Assembly: GCA_945898195.1 (NCBI GenBank)
Contig: CAMDHM010000018.1
Span: 1-54,021 of the forward strand
Direction of reading: 5' to 3'
Source: Pseudobacteriovorax antillogorgiicola
GTDB lineage: Bacteria > Bdellovibrionota_B > Oligoflexia > Oligoflexales > RGVZ01
DNA length: 54,021 nt
Below the pieces are notes generated by a model. The model was given only the letters and a program-made list of their open reading frames with translations. It was not told the origin of the DNA and searched no databases. Made by a program: the position numbers and the translations under genes. This document shows positions 1 through 7,619 of the stretch, in pieces (within the stretch, counting starts at the first letter, position 1; the number at the start of each line of letters is the position of its first letter).

Positions 1-1699
1 CCCCAAACCTCTAGCTGCGTGAATTCTGCCCCCTAAAACCGACCAATATCTCAACTACTCCCCCACCTTCCTTGCGTTTTCCTTCCCCACCCCGCATTTT
101 GAGTACACCTCACCACCGCGTCCATTTTCATGGCGCCGCCTCCAATACATCCATGCTTGATTTAGTCCCAGCCGGGGTCCGCGGCCTGCGTCGCGAGGTC
201 CGGCGTTACGTCCGGCGTTAGGTCTGAGACCGCCTCCCGCGCAGGATCTGCCGTGTTGTCAAACTCCAGCACCACGGATTCATAGCTGGGCGGAGCGCGA
301 GCCGGCAAGGCCCGCGTGACGAAGATAACGGCGAGCCTCGTCTGGCTTGCAGATGGCAGTAATCACACGAAGCTCGCCCCCACACTGGCACCGTCCGACG
401 TCCACCTTGAAGACGCGAGACAAAAGCCGCGCCCAACTCGACCCCCGAAGCGTCTTGCCTTTCTTGTCGCCCGCAGCGTCTTCATCATTGCTAGCTTTAC
501 CAGCTTTAATTTCTGCGCATTGTTTATGACGGGCTGCTTTCTTTACACCAGGCTTCAAAATAACTTTCCGCCGAAGCGGTGAATTCGGTGCAAATACTCC
601 GCTCCACTTGACCAAATGGGCGCGAGGCGGTGGGACAATGGCGGCGAGTTTTTCAAGAAACTCACTCGGCGTCAGCACAAGGTATGAAGTCCCGTCGTGC
701 CACGGCGTTTTCAGTCTGAGCCTCACTTTGCCGTCAGGATCCGTTGACGGAATAGCAGAGGCGTCCTTTAGCGAGAGGGGTTTCTTCGTAGTAGCCAAAA
801 CCAGATCCGACTTTTGTCACGTGACGCCCGGCGTTTGGACCGAAGGCAATTTTTCCTGCGATGGAGGCTGACGACGCAGCGGCGAGTCCCTCGTGATCGC
901 GGAACATTTCATCGCAGTCGGGATTTGTGACGACCTCACCATCTTTGTTCAAAAGCCCCGCACGCACCAGAACCGCCAAGACTTTTTTTGATATGGACTC
1001 AGCCAAAGACGCCACTTCGGCATCGGTCATGGCAGAGAGATTTCGAAAGAGCGGATTGCCACCCACATCGACAAACACCCCATCCACCATCAGGACGTGC
1101 AGATGAGGATTTAGATTCAGGGCAGACCCAGCCCTTTGGGTGAAGGCAACGCAGCCGGACTTCGGGGATTTTATTCCAGCTAGTTTGGCTTTGCTTTCAT
1201 AATGGCGACGCATTTCATGGATGATAACACAGTGCACTTTTGCAAAAAGTTTGCGACTGGCTTGCATCCAGTAGCGAAGGGGAATGGGAAAACTCAGCAC
1301 CATCTGGCGGTAGGGGACCAGCGGCAGCACGTCGTTAACTAGATGATCAGCGGCTTCAGTTTGGCGCTTGGCGCAACACGATGGACACCAGCCTCGTTTC
1401 TTACAACTAAACGCCACAACTTTTTCTTCATCGCAACCATCACACGTCATGCGAAGAAATCCATAAGCAGGCATCCCGCAACGCAAATAGCCTTCAAATT
1501 CATTCTGGATATGCAGCGGCAGCGATTGCCTGTCCCTATCGCGCTCCGCAAGAAACGTCCCAAGATGGGCGGAAACCAAGTGATAGCAGGGCGTAAACTC
1601 CGGGCAACGTGGCTTGTAGATGGGCGAGAAGGTTTGATGGCATTTCGTCACGCATGGGAGTGGATCCCATCAAGGCCCATGGCGTGAAGTGATATCATT
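1..1699 (-). mobile_element. IS91-family element, left end cut by the window
   Basis: The element carries a Y2/HUH-type transposase on the minus strand and lacks obvious inverted termini, as expected of this rolling-circle family. Its right (origin-side) boundary falls at about 1699: the last bases shared with the inverted copy at 6159-6258 are GATATCATT (1691-1699; one mismatch in the copy), and sequence diverges beyond. The left end is probably outside the window, because the copy at 3729 is flanked by shared sequence. Bases 1-279 lie downstream of the transposase and hold no gene that I can see; they are repeated at 3729-4010. The element sits directly against an open GLUG-type reading frame, so it interrupted or bordered that gene. 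Confidence 0.8.
280..1651 (-). pseudogene. IS91-family transposase, frameshifted
   Basis: The N-terminal part (1651 to about 737, 305 codons) has a zinc-binding region (CKKRGWCPSCCAKR, about residues 83-96), the RQMVLSFPIPLRYW segment and the HUH motif PHLHVLMVDG near residue 182. The family's RPPLA-RL region appears as YEETPLAKGRL. The reading frame then ends in TGA (734-736), while the next frame continues the family pattern without a gap: DGKVRLRLKTPWHDGT, then LEKLAAIVPPPRAHLVKW and GVFAPN, ending at 280. A one-base shift near 737 therefore splits one gene into two overlapping frames. It could be a mutation or, less likely, a recoding site; I see no classic slippery heptamer. The HUH chemistry assignment is family knowledge; the split is seen directly. 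Confidence 0.8.
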
Positions 1700-1944
1700 G
1701 GTCATCCGGTGATAGAGGGCCCAGTATAAACAATCTGACGGCGTCCAATTTGACGATCAATGGTAATGGTATAAGCAACGTCGGTGGGCTAATCGGATAT
1801 TACAGAAATACCAACAACAATGCCTCCGTTACCAATTCATCTGTTTTGGACGTTGATGTCAACAATGCGTCGGCAACTGCGGGAGGTGGGACTGGTGGAT
1901 TTGTCGGGAACTGCTACTGCAGATCAAAGGATATACCCGTATAA
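1693..1944 (+). pseudogene. GLUG-motif surface protein fragment
   Basis: An open frame begins right at the IS91 boundary (after an in-frame stop at 1690-1692) and reads INNLTASNLTINGNGISN, then VGGLIGYY, and later GGGTGGFVGN. The alternating Asn/Thr-rich strands and GG(L/F)(I/V)G turns are typical of GLUG repeats found in large beta-helical secreted proteins. About 60-80 residues remain, with no start codon, signal peptide or proper end; it stops at TAA 1942-1944. It is best read as an internal remnant of a long adhesin or extracellular protein cut by insertion. I cannot say which repeat of the parent it was. Confidence 0.5.
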
Positions 1945-2290
1945 AAAAAGTGGCTCTGATAATATCGAAACCACAGGAGGCGTCGTGTCAGAAGTTGTTC
2001 CGCTGCCTGTTTGAGTGATTGATTTCGTCACAGAAACAAATGCACCATCATATAATTCGACGCTGAAAACGTGATCGCCAGCCGTCAATGGCAAAGCGTA
2101 GTGTGCTAACGCTATTTGGGGCTGAATATGTAGCATCGATAAAATTTGTAGTGCTGACAAAGCCGCTGCGACGAGCAATTGTTAGAGTTGGTATTCGGTC
2201 CGTTGCAGTTCGATCATCATCAAGGGTTACCGACAGCTGTCTTGTTGCAAGTACAGCGCCAGTTGCATCCGTAAAAGCGACTGGTTAATT
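1924..2290 (-). pseudogene. Decayed Ig-like/cadherin-like repeat fragment
   Basis: Minus-strand translation gives two overlapping frames that join into one beta-sandwich-like sequence. Upstream is PVAFTDATGAVLATRQLSVT followed by FVSTTNFIDATYS. After a frame change near 2090 comes LPLTAGDHVFSVELYDGAFV and then TTPPVVSIL. The order (strand, linker, AGDH-FSVELYD, SDTTPPVVSI) resembles bacterial Ig-like domains that are linked by DTTPP motifs. There is no start codon and the frame is broken, so it is a remnant. The domain name is inference from the motif pattern only. Confidence 0.35.
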
Positions 2291-2578
2291 CGCATTTCGT
2301 GACCTTTCGTGGTGCGCCAAAGTGGCCGCCTAGATCCTTGGGGACCCGCCAGGGCCACTTCACGACCGTTTCAGGCTGGACAATAAAAAGGCTTTTCTTA
2401 CATTTAGTGTAGAACGGGGCGGATGGCTACCACAGCCCCCGCGACGTACGTGGGAGGCGTTTTAGAAAATCATAAATTGGTAGACAAGAGCACCAATAAT
2501 CAATCGCATCTAAGCCCGCCACTAGATCAACAACACAAATAAACTAAAGCCATTCGCAGCTCGACCGACAAGTGACCT
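2291..2578. other. Non-coding stretch with a possible transposase scrap
   Basis: No convincing gene is present. On the minus strand around 2330-2395 a short open piece reads PFIVQPETVVKWPW. This resembles the QPxTVxxWH motif of the integrase-type transposase whose ends survive at 4248-4557, but it is too short to be sure. The last 60 bases before 2579 are A/T-rich and should contain the promoter and ribosome-binding region of the cysteine-rich lipoprotein; I do not see a strong Shine-Dalgarno. Confidence 0.25.
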
Positions 2579-3553
2579 ATGAAATCTGGCAAAGGCATTC
2601 AAAAACTCGAAATTGATGAGGTTAAAGTGCTGCCATTGCATTTTAAAGTGACCTGCACCACCACACATACGTCATGCAAAGGCAAACACCGCCATCGCCA
2701 GCTGTCGGCATTTGTGGCGATACTTCTTACAGGCATCTTTTTGTCACTGATAGGGTGCGCACCAGAACAAAACGAATCACGCCATGCCAACAGCTCAGTG
2801 GCTTCCGGCGAGTATGCAAAACTTACGGCGATCGCGCCAGCCGGCAGTGCACCGGCCCTGAAGTGTCCGAAAGAACTCACTGACTGTGGAACCGGCACAG
2901 ACGGGAACGAGGTGTGTTGTGCCGCAAAAAGTCAGTGTGTAGCGGCGACCAGCAGCTCTCCACTGCATTGTGGTCAGGAGAAGGGCCATCCAGGCTGCCA
3001 CGGGGGTGCCTATCGCTGCGGCACCACATGCTGCACGAACGGGCAATACTGCAGCGCTGCGACAAGCACCTGCAGTTATCCCAATGAGTGCGGCGCAGAC
3101 GCGGTCCTTTGCGGCGGCGTCCCTGGCGGATGCTGCAAGTCGGGAGAACAATGCATGCAGTCCGGGCAAGGAACAAGTGCAACATTTTCTTGTGCGCCGG
3201 CAAACCCTCCTGGGCGATGCACCGCCCCTCAGACCGCGTGCGGCACCGATCCAATGGCCAAGGCCCCTGCGACCCTATGCTGTAACCCTGGCCTAATTTG
3301 TAGCGTCACCAGTGCCACTCAAGCTGGTTGCTGCATGCCGGGTATGACATTAGATCCTGTGAAAGGAGCTTGTACCGGCGGCGGACCAAACACTTGCACG
3401 GAAGCCGATGGCACAACCGTGTTGTTGCCCACAGGGGCCGTGTGCTGTGGCCCGGGGCCCCGCGGCAAGCTCTTTGTCTGCCTTGCGCCGAATACATGTA
3501 GCGCGGACAAAAAAAAGTGCGTACTCGCAACGCAACCAAGTGGTGGTCAGTGA
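2579..3553 (+). CDS. Cysteine-rich repeat lipoprotein
   Basis: This 324-residue protein has an unusually long basic N-terminus, then a hydrophobic stretch ending in the lipobox LIGC (about residue 60), so the mature protein should be lipid-anchored. The true start may be one of the internal GTG codons, which would shorten the long leader; no strong ribosome-binding site decides it. The rest is made of about five cysteine modules with a C-C-G...CC..G..C spacing (for example YRCGTTCCTNGQYC, LCGGVPGGCCKSGEQC and TLCCNPGLICS), giving a disulfide-knotted surface protein. It overlaps the next lipoprotein start by 4 bases (GTGA), suggesting one operon. I do not recognise a named family; similar Cys-rich modules are common in secreted proteins of predatory and myxobacterial-type bacteria. 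Confidence 0.75.
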   Translation: MKSGKGIQKLEIDEVKVLPLHFKVTCTTTHTSCKGKHRHRQLSAFVAILLTGIFLSLIGCAPEQNESRHANSSVASGEYAKLTAIAPAGSAPALKCPKELTDCGTGTDGNEVCCAAKSQCVAATSSSPLHCGQEKGHPGCHGGAYRCGTTCCTNGQYCSAATSTCSYPNECGADAVLCGGVPGGCCKSGEQCMQSGQGTSATFSCAPANPPGRCTAPQTACGTDPMAKAPATLCCNPGLICSVTSATQAGCCMPGMTLDPVKGACTGGGPNTCTEADGTTVLLPTGAVCCGPGPRGKLFVCLAPNTCSADKKKCVLATQPSGGQ

Positions 3554-3741
3554 AAGTTTTGATCGCTGCTGCAATTTTTGGAATTTCTTTTGGGATTTAC
3601 GGGTGTTCAAACGAAGCCAAGTTCGCCGGCAGGCACATAGCTGCGACGGAAGCGCCGGCAGCGATTGTAGGAAATTCAAGCACACTTCACGATCTATCCC
3701 GCAGCCGCTCTCGGCGAAGTTTTCGCGCCCCAAACCTATAG
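3550..3741 (+). pseudogene. Truncated lipoprotein, tail replaced by repeat sequence
   Basis: A GTG start overlaps the stop of the upstream cysteine-rich gene by 4 bases. The product begins MKVLIAAAIFGISFGIYGC, a textbook lipoprotein signal with lipobox IYGC. After about 37 residues the sequence enters the 45-nt inverted repeat (3663-3707) and then IS91-related DNA, and stops at 3741. The native coding sequence is therefore lost after residue 37 or so. It was probably the second gene of the cysteine-rich lipoprotein operon. Confidence 0.6.
3663..3707 (+). repeat. 45-nt inverted repeat, left arm
   Basis: These 45 bases (starting GATTGTAGGAAATTCAAGC, ending CGCAGCCG) are the exact reverse complement of 6878-6922. 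The two arms enclose 3.2 kb of mixed IS debris and cargo genes. The same peptide (IVGNSSTLHDLSRSRSR) is read from both arms in the coding direction of their neighbours, so the repeat may be the outer end of the IS91-like element or a piece of a duplicated gene. Confidence 0.85.
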
Positions 3742-4240
3742 CTGCGTGAATTCTGCCCCCTAAAACCGACCAATATCTCAACTACCGCCCCACCTTCCTT
3801 GCGTTTTCTTTCCACACCCCGCATTTTGAGTACACCTCACCACCGCGTCCATTTTCATGGCGCCACCTGCAATACATCCATTGCTTGCTTTAGTCCCAGC
3901 TGGGGTCCGCTGCCTGCGTCGCGAGGTCCATCGTTAGGTCTGGCGTTAAGCCCGAGACCATCTCCACCGCAGGATCTGCCGTGTCAAACTCCAGCATCAC
4001 GGATTCGCACCTGGGCGGAGCGCGAGCCGGCAAGGCCCGCGTGGCGAAGATAACGACGAGCCTCGTCTGGCTTGCAGATGGCAGCAATCACGCGAAGCTC
4101 GCCCCCACACTGGCAACGTCCGACGTCCACCTTGAAGATGCGAGACAGAAGCCGCGCCCAACTCGACCCATGAAGCGTCGAGCCTTTCTTTTCACCCGCA
4201 GCTTCCTCATCCTTGCCGCCTTCACCAGCTACGGAGATTT
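3729..4240 (-). mobile_element. IS91-like element remnant, terminal 0.5 kb
   Basis: This segment is a diverged direct copy of bases 1-505, with scattered substitutions and short indels. On the minus strand it encodes the last part of the transposase: WARLLSRIFKVDVGRCQCGG, then ICKPDEARRYLRHAGLAGSR. Homology stops abruptly near 4240, where integrase-type transposase sequence begins, so the rest of this copy was lost. Confidence 0.8.
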
Positions 4241-4280
4241 CATTTTTTCAAGCAGCGAGTCGGTAATCCAGGACAAGGCC
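4241..4280 (+). repeat. 40-nt direct repeat, left copy
   Basis: By eye, 36 of 40 bases match 5812-5851 in the same orientation. The repeat covers the 3' end of the integrase-type transposase remnant (GLVLDYRLAA on the minus strand), so both copies are likely ends of that element. The two copies bracket the lytic transglycosylase/secreted protein pair. Confidence 0.75.
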
Positions 4281-4557
4281 ATCAACGATTCGACTCCTGC
4301 GGATCTTTTTACTGTCAAAGTTGATTTTGGAATCAATTTTTTGGATTGGCGCATTTAAGTCAAGCGACTGATGGGGACGGCGTCTATTATAATAGGCGAC
4401 GTATTCGTCCAGGACTATCTCGCGGGTATTGATATAAAAGGCTGACAAAGAGCAGCCGATCACGTTCTGTGAATTGGGGTTTCTTGATGTGGCGCTTCAG
4501 AACTAAAAAACGTCGGAGCGGTAGGCGGTCTGAGTTGATGTCGGGGATGTTTACGGG
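4248..4557 (-). pseudogene. Integrase-core transposase with internal deletion
   Basis: Two parts of one transposase family survive fused together. The upstream part (about 4557-4440, minus strand) reads LPLRRFLVLKRHIKKPQF then TERDRLLFVSLLY, matching the N-terminal LALRxQLxVLKR...DRLFWVLLS pattern of rve-type transposases. After about 4440 another frame gives the C-terminus EYVAYYNRRRPHQSLDLNAP and VDGLVLDYRLAA. The whole catalytic DDE core is missing, so the gene is dead. The family call rests on these two motifs. Confidence 0.6.
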
Positions 4558-4769
4558 CTAAAACGACTGTGGCTTACTTTAGGATCGTGGATTTTGACAT
4601 TGTGTTGAGGGATATTCTTGTGGCTAAAATAACGCTTACAAAGCCCAACGAGGATGAAATGTGCGCTGTTGGCTTCCATGTTGTCAGGGGCCATGAGCGC
4701 ATCTGTCATTCTGGGACGCGAACCTGGGTTGATGCTCACCTTGCCAAAAACCCCGGTGGGAAAAAATCC

Positions 4770-5303
4770 ATGCATCTCAAGGAGAATCTGTTTTACTTAT
4801 ATTGGAGCAGGAAAATAACACCTTCTGTCCCCATCAATTCAATCAAGGGTTTCCCTGCCCATCACGAGGTTGACGCTCTTATTCAATTCTGGATTGCTTA
4901 TTGGCAAGATCAAGGATTGAAATTTCCAGACGGATTTGATCCGTTGATCGTTAAAGTCATCATGGCCGTTGAGTCCAGTTTTAATGTCATGGCCGCAAGC
5001 AAACAAAGCACGGCCGTTGGCTTGATGCAGGTTACTGGAACGGCTCGTATTGACCTGTCCGGTCGAAAAAGGGATGGCTTTCGGTACATCAGGAACCAGC
5101 TAATCTCTGTGTCTCACACGGACCTTCAAGATCCATTGATCAATATTGCAGTCGCAATCCGATGGTTAGCGGTGAAATTTGCGGCTATTCCAAAGGGGAA
5201 TGATCGAACTGTTTTTAACATGCTGAAAGCCTACAACGACTGGGGTCCGGCGGGTGAAGCTTATGCTAAAAGGGTTTTGCAACTTTATGAACGGAGCAAA
5301 TAG
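4770..5303 (+). CDS. Soluble lytic transglycosylase (SLT-type)
   Basis: The product (177 residues from ATG 4770) has the lysozyme-like SLT core. It shows the catalytic glutamate in VIMAVESSFN (Glu68), then TAVGLMQVTG, a NIAVAIRWLA helix and MLKAYNDWG near the C-terminus. It should cleave peptidoglycan glycan strands. I chose ATG 4770 because GGTGGG lies 9 bases upstream and because the possible extension to GTG 4569 runs out of the IS remnant and does not resemble the family. No signal peptide is visible with this start, so export would need another route or the partner gene. The next gene overlaps its end by 17 bases. The pair is bracketed by 40-nt direct repeats. Confidence 0.8.
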   Translation: MHLKENLFYLYWSRKITPSVPINSIKGFPAHHEVDALIQFWIAYWQDQGLKFPDGFDPLIVKVIMAVESSFNVMAASKQSTAVGLMQVTGTARIDLSGRKRDGFRYIRNQLISVSHTDLQDPLINIAVAIRWLAVKFAAIPKGNDRTVFNMLKAYNDWGPAGEAYAKRVLQLYERSK

Positions 5304-5763
5304 AATTTTCATTTTTCTAGTCGCTTCATGGACCTTGCTGATGGCCCCCAATGCCTTTGCCAATCAGGATTTGATCATGAATTTCAAGTTGACGCTCAAA
5401 GACCGGAGAATATTGGTCTTGAGAAATGTCGGGGACACCGCCTGCCATGAGCTTTCCTTGCGATCCCCAACGGGAGCTTTTTTATGGGATCGATCCTATT
5501 GTACGGACTTTGATTTACTTTGGTTTCACCCGTTTTTTGTTCCCGTCAAGCCCGGACAATATGAAGTCGATTTGAATCATGATGGCCTTCCTGAGGTTGG
5601 CGTTGCCGTCTGGGATGGGGGCAATTCACCTCGTCCTAGACTAGCCATCATTTTCACGGTCGAGCAAAAGGCTCTTAGGCCATACGGTCGAGTGAAATAT
5701 TATATTGAGTCCGGCGATTCGCTTTTGTTCCCACGCGGACACAAACGCGACAGCCATCAATAG
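5287..5763 (+). CDS. Secreted protein with EF-hand-like loop
   Basis: From ATG 5287 the 158-residue product starts with a clear signal peptide (FIFLVASWTLLMAPNAFA, likely cleavage after Ala25). The mature part is beta-rich and carries DLNHDGLPEVGV, a DxNxDG calcium-loop pattern seen in dockerin, VCBS and FG-GAP proteins. Two cysteines (TACHEL, RSYCTDF) could form a disulfide. The gene overlaps the transglycosylase by 17 bases, so the two are translationally linked and probably act together in the periplasm. A longer start at 5254 would add a non-signal leader. The function is unknown; an inhibitor or accessory protein of the transglycosylase is one possibility. Confidence 0.7.
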   Translation: MNGANRIFIFLVASWTLLMAPNAFANQDLIMNFKLTLKDRRILVLRNVGDTACHELSLRSPTGAFLWDRSYCTDFDLLWFHPFFVPVKPGQYEVDLNHDGLPEVGVAVWDGGNSPRPRLAIIFTVEQKALRPYGRVKYYIESGDSLLFPRGHKRDSHQ

Positions 5764-6158
5764 ATCAGTTTTCGTGGCTTCGGGGGTCTATCCCAAGACG
5801 GGCGTAGTGTGCATTTTCTCACGCAGCGAGTCGGTAATTCAGGACAATGCCTCGGCGATATCACCGGTCGCAACCAGGGATTTCTTCCGAAGCTGCGTCC
5901 AGGCGAAAAACTGCGTTTCAAATTTACCCAATCGGGATTCGCGATTATTCATAGTATTTTATGAGAATTGCTTCTAAGGCAATTTACAATAAATAGTATG
6001 AACGGCTCGAAATTATTCCCCCTCCCGGTCAGGCATGTTGCCTACAAGGCATTGTGATGCCGAACGGAAAATAGATTCCATACGTGATTTATACGCGCGC
6101 GTTTGAGTCCAGACGGGATATTTGGGGACGAGGCGGCATCGGACGGGGAAGTTAAGTT
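5764..6158. other. Gene-free stretch with transposon remnants
   Basis: The stretch starts with about 50 bases of unassigned sequence, then the 40-nt repeat (5812-5851). On the plus strand an open piece ending at 5961 reads GDITGRNQGFLPKL then RPGEKLRFKFTQSGFAIIHS; it looks protein-like but has no start. From 5975 to 6158 I see nothing recognisable. Confidence 0.4.
5812..5851 (+). repeat. 40-nt direct repeat, right copy
   Basis: This copy matches 4241-4280 at 36 of 40 positions, in the same orientation. It represents the same end of the integrase-type transposon and closes the bracket around the transglycosylase pair. Confidence 0.75.
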
Positions 6159-6258
6159 AATGATGTCACTTCACGCCATGGGCCCTGATGGGATCCACTC
6201 CCATGCATGACGAAAGCCATCCAACCTTCTCGCCCACCTACAAGCCACGTTGCCCAGA
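6159..6258 (+). mobile_element. IS91-like origin end and transposase N-terminus, inverted copy
   Basis: The reverse complement matches 1610-1699. From its outer edge it shares the GTGAAGTGA-ATCATT boundary, a CATGGGAGTGGATCCCATCA hairpin-like stretch, and then the first codons of the transposase (HPTFSPTYKPRCPE here, HQTFSPIYKPRCPE in the first copy). The match fixes the origin-side end of the element at 1699/6159. Only about 18 codons of the transposase remain. Confidence 0.75.
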
Positions 6259-6631
6259 GACCAGTTGCCAGCGACGTGTCCTGAGCGCAGCGAAGGATCT
6301 CGGCGAATTTGGAAAACACTTCCTACTTGGATACATTCAAGGCGTCACCTTCAACATCACCCTGCTCAGCATCCCACTGAGTGTTCCGTTCCAGCCAACC
6401 GACTCCAGTTTAGGGCGTATTACAATTGGCTCATGCGCCCTGGAATTTAGAGCCACCGACCACGTTCGCGACAAGCACTTAAGCGGATTGCGCGCCTTCA
6501 AAGAAGAAGGACAGTGCCCACGGTATATAATCGTATCCTGCAACCCTGAAGAGCGAGTGACCGTCGATGGGATTCGTATTTTGCCGTGGGAACAATTTTT
6601 GAAGCTATTGTGGTCTGGAAAACTTTTTTGA
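6259..6631 (+). pseudogene. C-terminal remnant of a DUF4143-type ATPase
   Basis: The open frame running on from the IS remnant ends with HLSGLRAFKEEG, a YIIVSC strand and VDGIRILPWEQFLKLLW. This is the usual C-terminus of AAA+/DUF4143 ATPases (GL..L.EE...dGI.ilPW..FL..LW). The Walker motifs and the rest of the protein are absent, so it is a fragment fused by chance to transposase codons. The middle (about 6290-6420) is not recognisable. Such ATPases are often toxin-antitoxin-like or accessory genes. Confidence 0.5.
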
Positions 6632-6953
6632 CGGTTTTTTGATATGGCTCTGACCCCGTGTGCCGCGGTTTTAATTCATGAATCGTACAGGAAGGAATTT
6701 TTCCAGCATAAAGCCTTGTATCGGCTCGAAGCGCAATTGACGACGCCTAGGAACCGCCTCCCATAGGCCGTTGGTCTAAGGCTTGGACGGAACAGCTGTC
6801 CAGAATGACCGGAATACGCAGAATCCAAATTTGCAACAAATAACAACCCTCTAGCTGCGGGAAAATATTGCCGGGAACGGCTGCGGGATAGATCGTGAAG
6901 TGTGCTTGAATTTCCTACAATCGAAATTTTCTTGATCACAAGAAGTCCGTTAT
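6632..6953. other. Gene-free junction sequence
   Basis: No gene is supported. The right arm of the 45-nt inverted repeat (6878-6922) lies here, next to CCTCTAGCTGCG (6848-6859), which is also found at 8-19 in the same orientation. The stretch therefore marks a rearrangement junction. Nothing else is recognised in 6640-6840. Confidence 0.5.
6878..6922 (-). repeat. 45-nt inverted repeat, right arm
   Basis: Exact reverse complement of 3663-3707 over 45 bases. It lies 32 bases beyond the 3' end of the zinc-ribbon repeat gene. Confidence 0.85.
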
Positions 6954-7466
6954 TCATTCAATAAACAAATCGGCCTCTTCCTTGCATAGTCTGCACCACT
7001 GTCCGCGCTTGATATTTGAAAAGTTATTTTTCCAAACGTGCTTTTTGGAACACATCCATTTTACAGAGTGATTTGCGACTTTATAGCGCTTTGCAAGGCA
7101 AATACCACCGCGTGACCTTGCAACTGAATAAAGATCATCAATCGAATATTTAGCAACACCGGCGCAAACTGCACACCATGTTTTTGTTTGAACAACTGAC
7201 CACGCCTGTGCTTTCCAACGATGCCCCTCACAGCATTCCCATTCATGCATCACTTGTGCGCCCAGGTAAGCTTTCTCCAGTAGTCTGCGACCACGTGATT
7301 TCGCATAGACCACCATTTCGTTATATCTTGCTCGTGTGTCAGCTGAGTAGGCTCCAGATAGATCTATTTTTGTCCTGGTAAATAAAGATGGTATTAAAAC
7401 AAGAGTAACATCGTTCAACTTACATTTTTGCCGTTTAAGCCTGTCGAGACTCTTTCGTTTTTTCAA
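6954..7466 (-). CDS. Zinc-ribbon repeat protein, possibly partial
   Basis: The 170-residue product contains two copies of a treble-clef/zinc-ribbon repeat. Each has a WxC-xxxH-W half and a WCxxC half: HEWECCEGHRWKA with WCAVCAG, then VKWMCSKKHVWKNNF with WCRLC. Between them is RSRGGICLAKRYK, the usual spacer of these repeats, which occur in phage, plasmid and mobile-region proteins, sometimes beside nucleases. The start is a TTG at 7466, preceded by no clear ribosome-binding site. The 3' end stops 32 bases from the inverted repeat arm, so both ends may be truncated. DNA binding or zinc binding is inferred from the motifs only. Confidence 0.6.
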   Translation of the reverse strand: MKKRKSLDRLKRQKCKLNDVTLVLIPSLFTRTKIDLSGAYSADTRARYNEMVVYAKSRGRRLLEKAYLGAQVMHEWECCEGHRWKAQAWSVVQTKTWCAVCAGVAKYSIDDLYSVARSRGGICLAKRYKVANHSVKWMCSKKHVWKNNFSNIKRGQWCRLCKEEADLFIE

Positions 7467-7505
7467 ATTTTCTGAGGATTTACCAAAATAAGATCTTGTG
7501 TAGTG

Positions 7506-7619
7506 ATGCTCTCCTTGATGCTCAAATGCGAGGCGCAGCGAGCCTACCTAATTCCGCCGCTGTTGCTCTTGACCGCCGGAATTGGGGCGTGGGGATTTCT
7601 AAGAAAAGATGCCCCCTAA
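7506..7619 (+). CDS. Candidate 37-residue membrane microprotein
   Basis: An ATG at 7506 opens a 37-codon frame with a polar N-terminus, one hydrophobic segment (YLIPPLLLLTAGIGAWGF, about residues 14-31) and a short basic/acidic tail (LRKDAP). The topology would be a single-pass inner-membrane peptide. The stop overlaps the end of the convergent HAD gene by 4 bases. No strong Shine-Dalgarno is visible, so this is a candidate rather than a firm gene. Confidence 0.35.
   Translation: MLSLMLKCEAQRAYLIPPLLLLTAGIGAWGFLRKDAP

Noticed and set aside
6260-6310. GAGCGCAGCGAAGGATCT-like motif (read as LSAAKDL), similar to a widespread bacterial repeat
   Set aside because: Only one copy in the window, so no claim about a repeat family can be supported.
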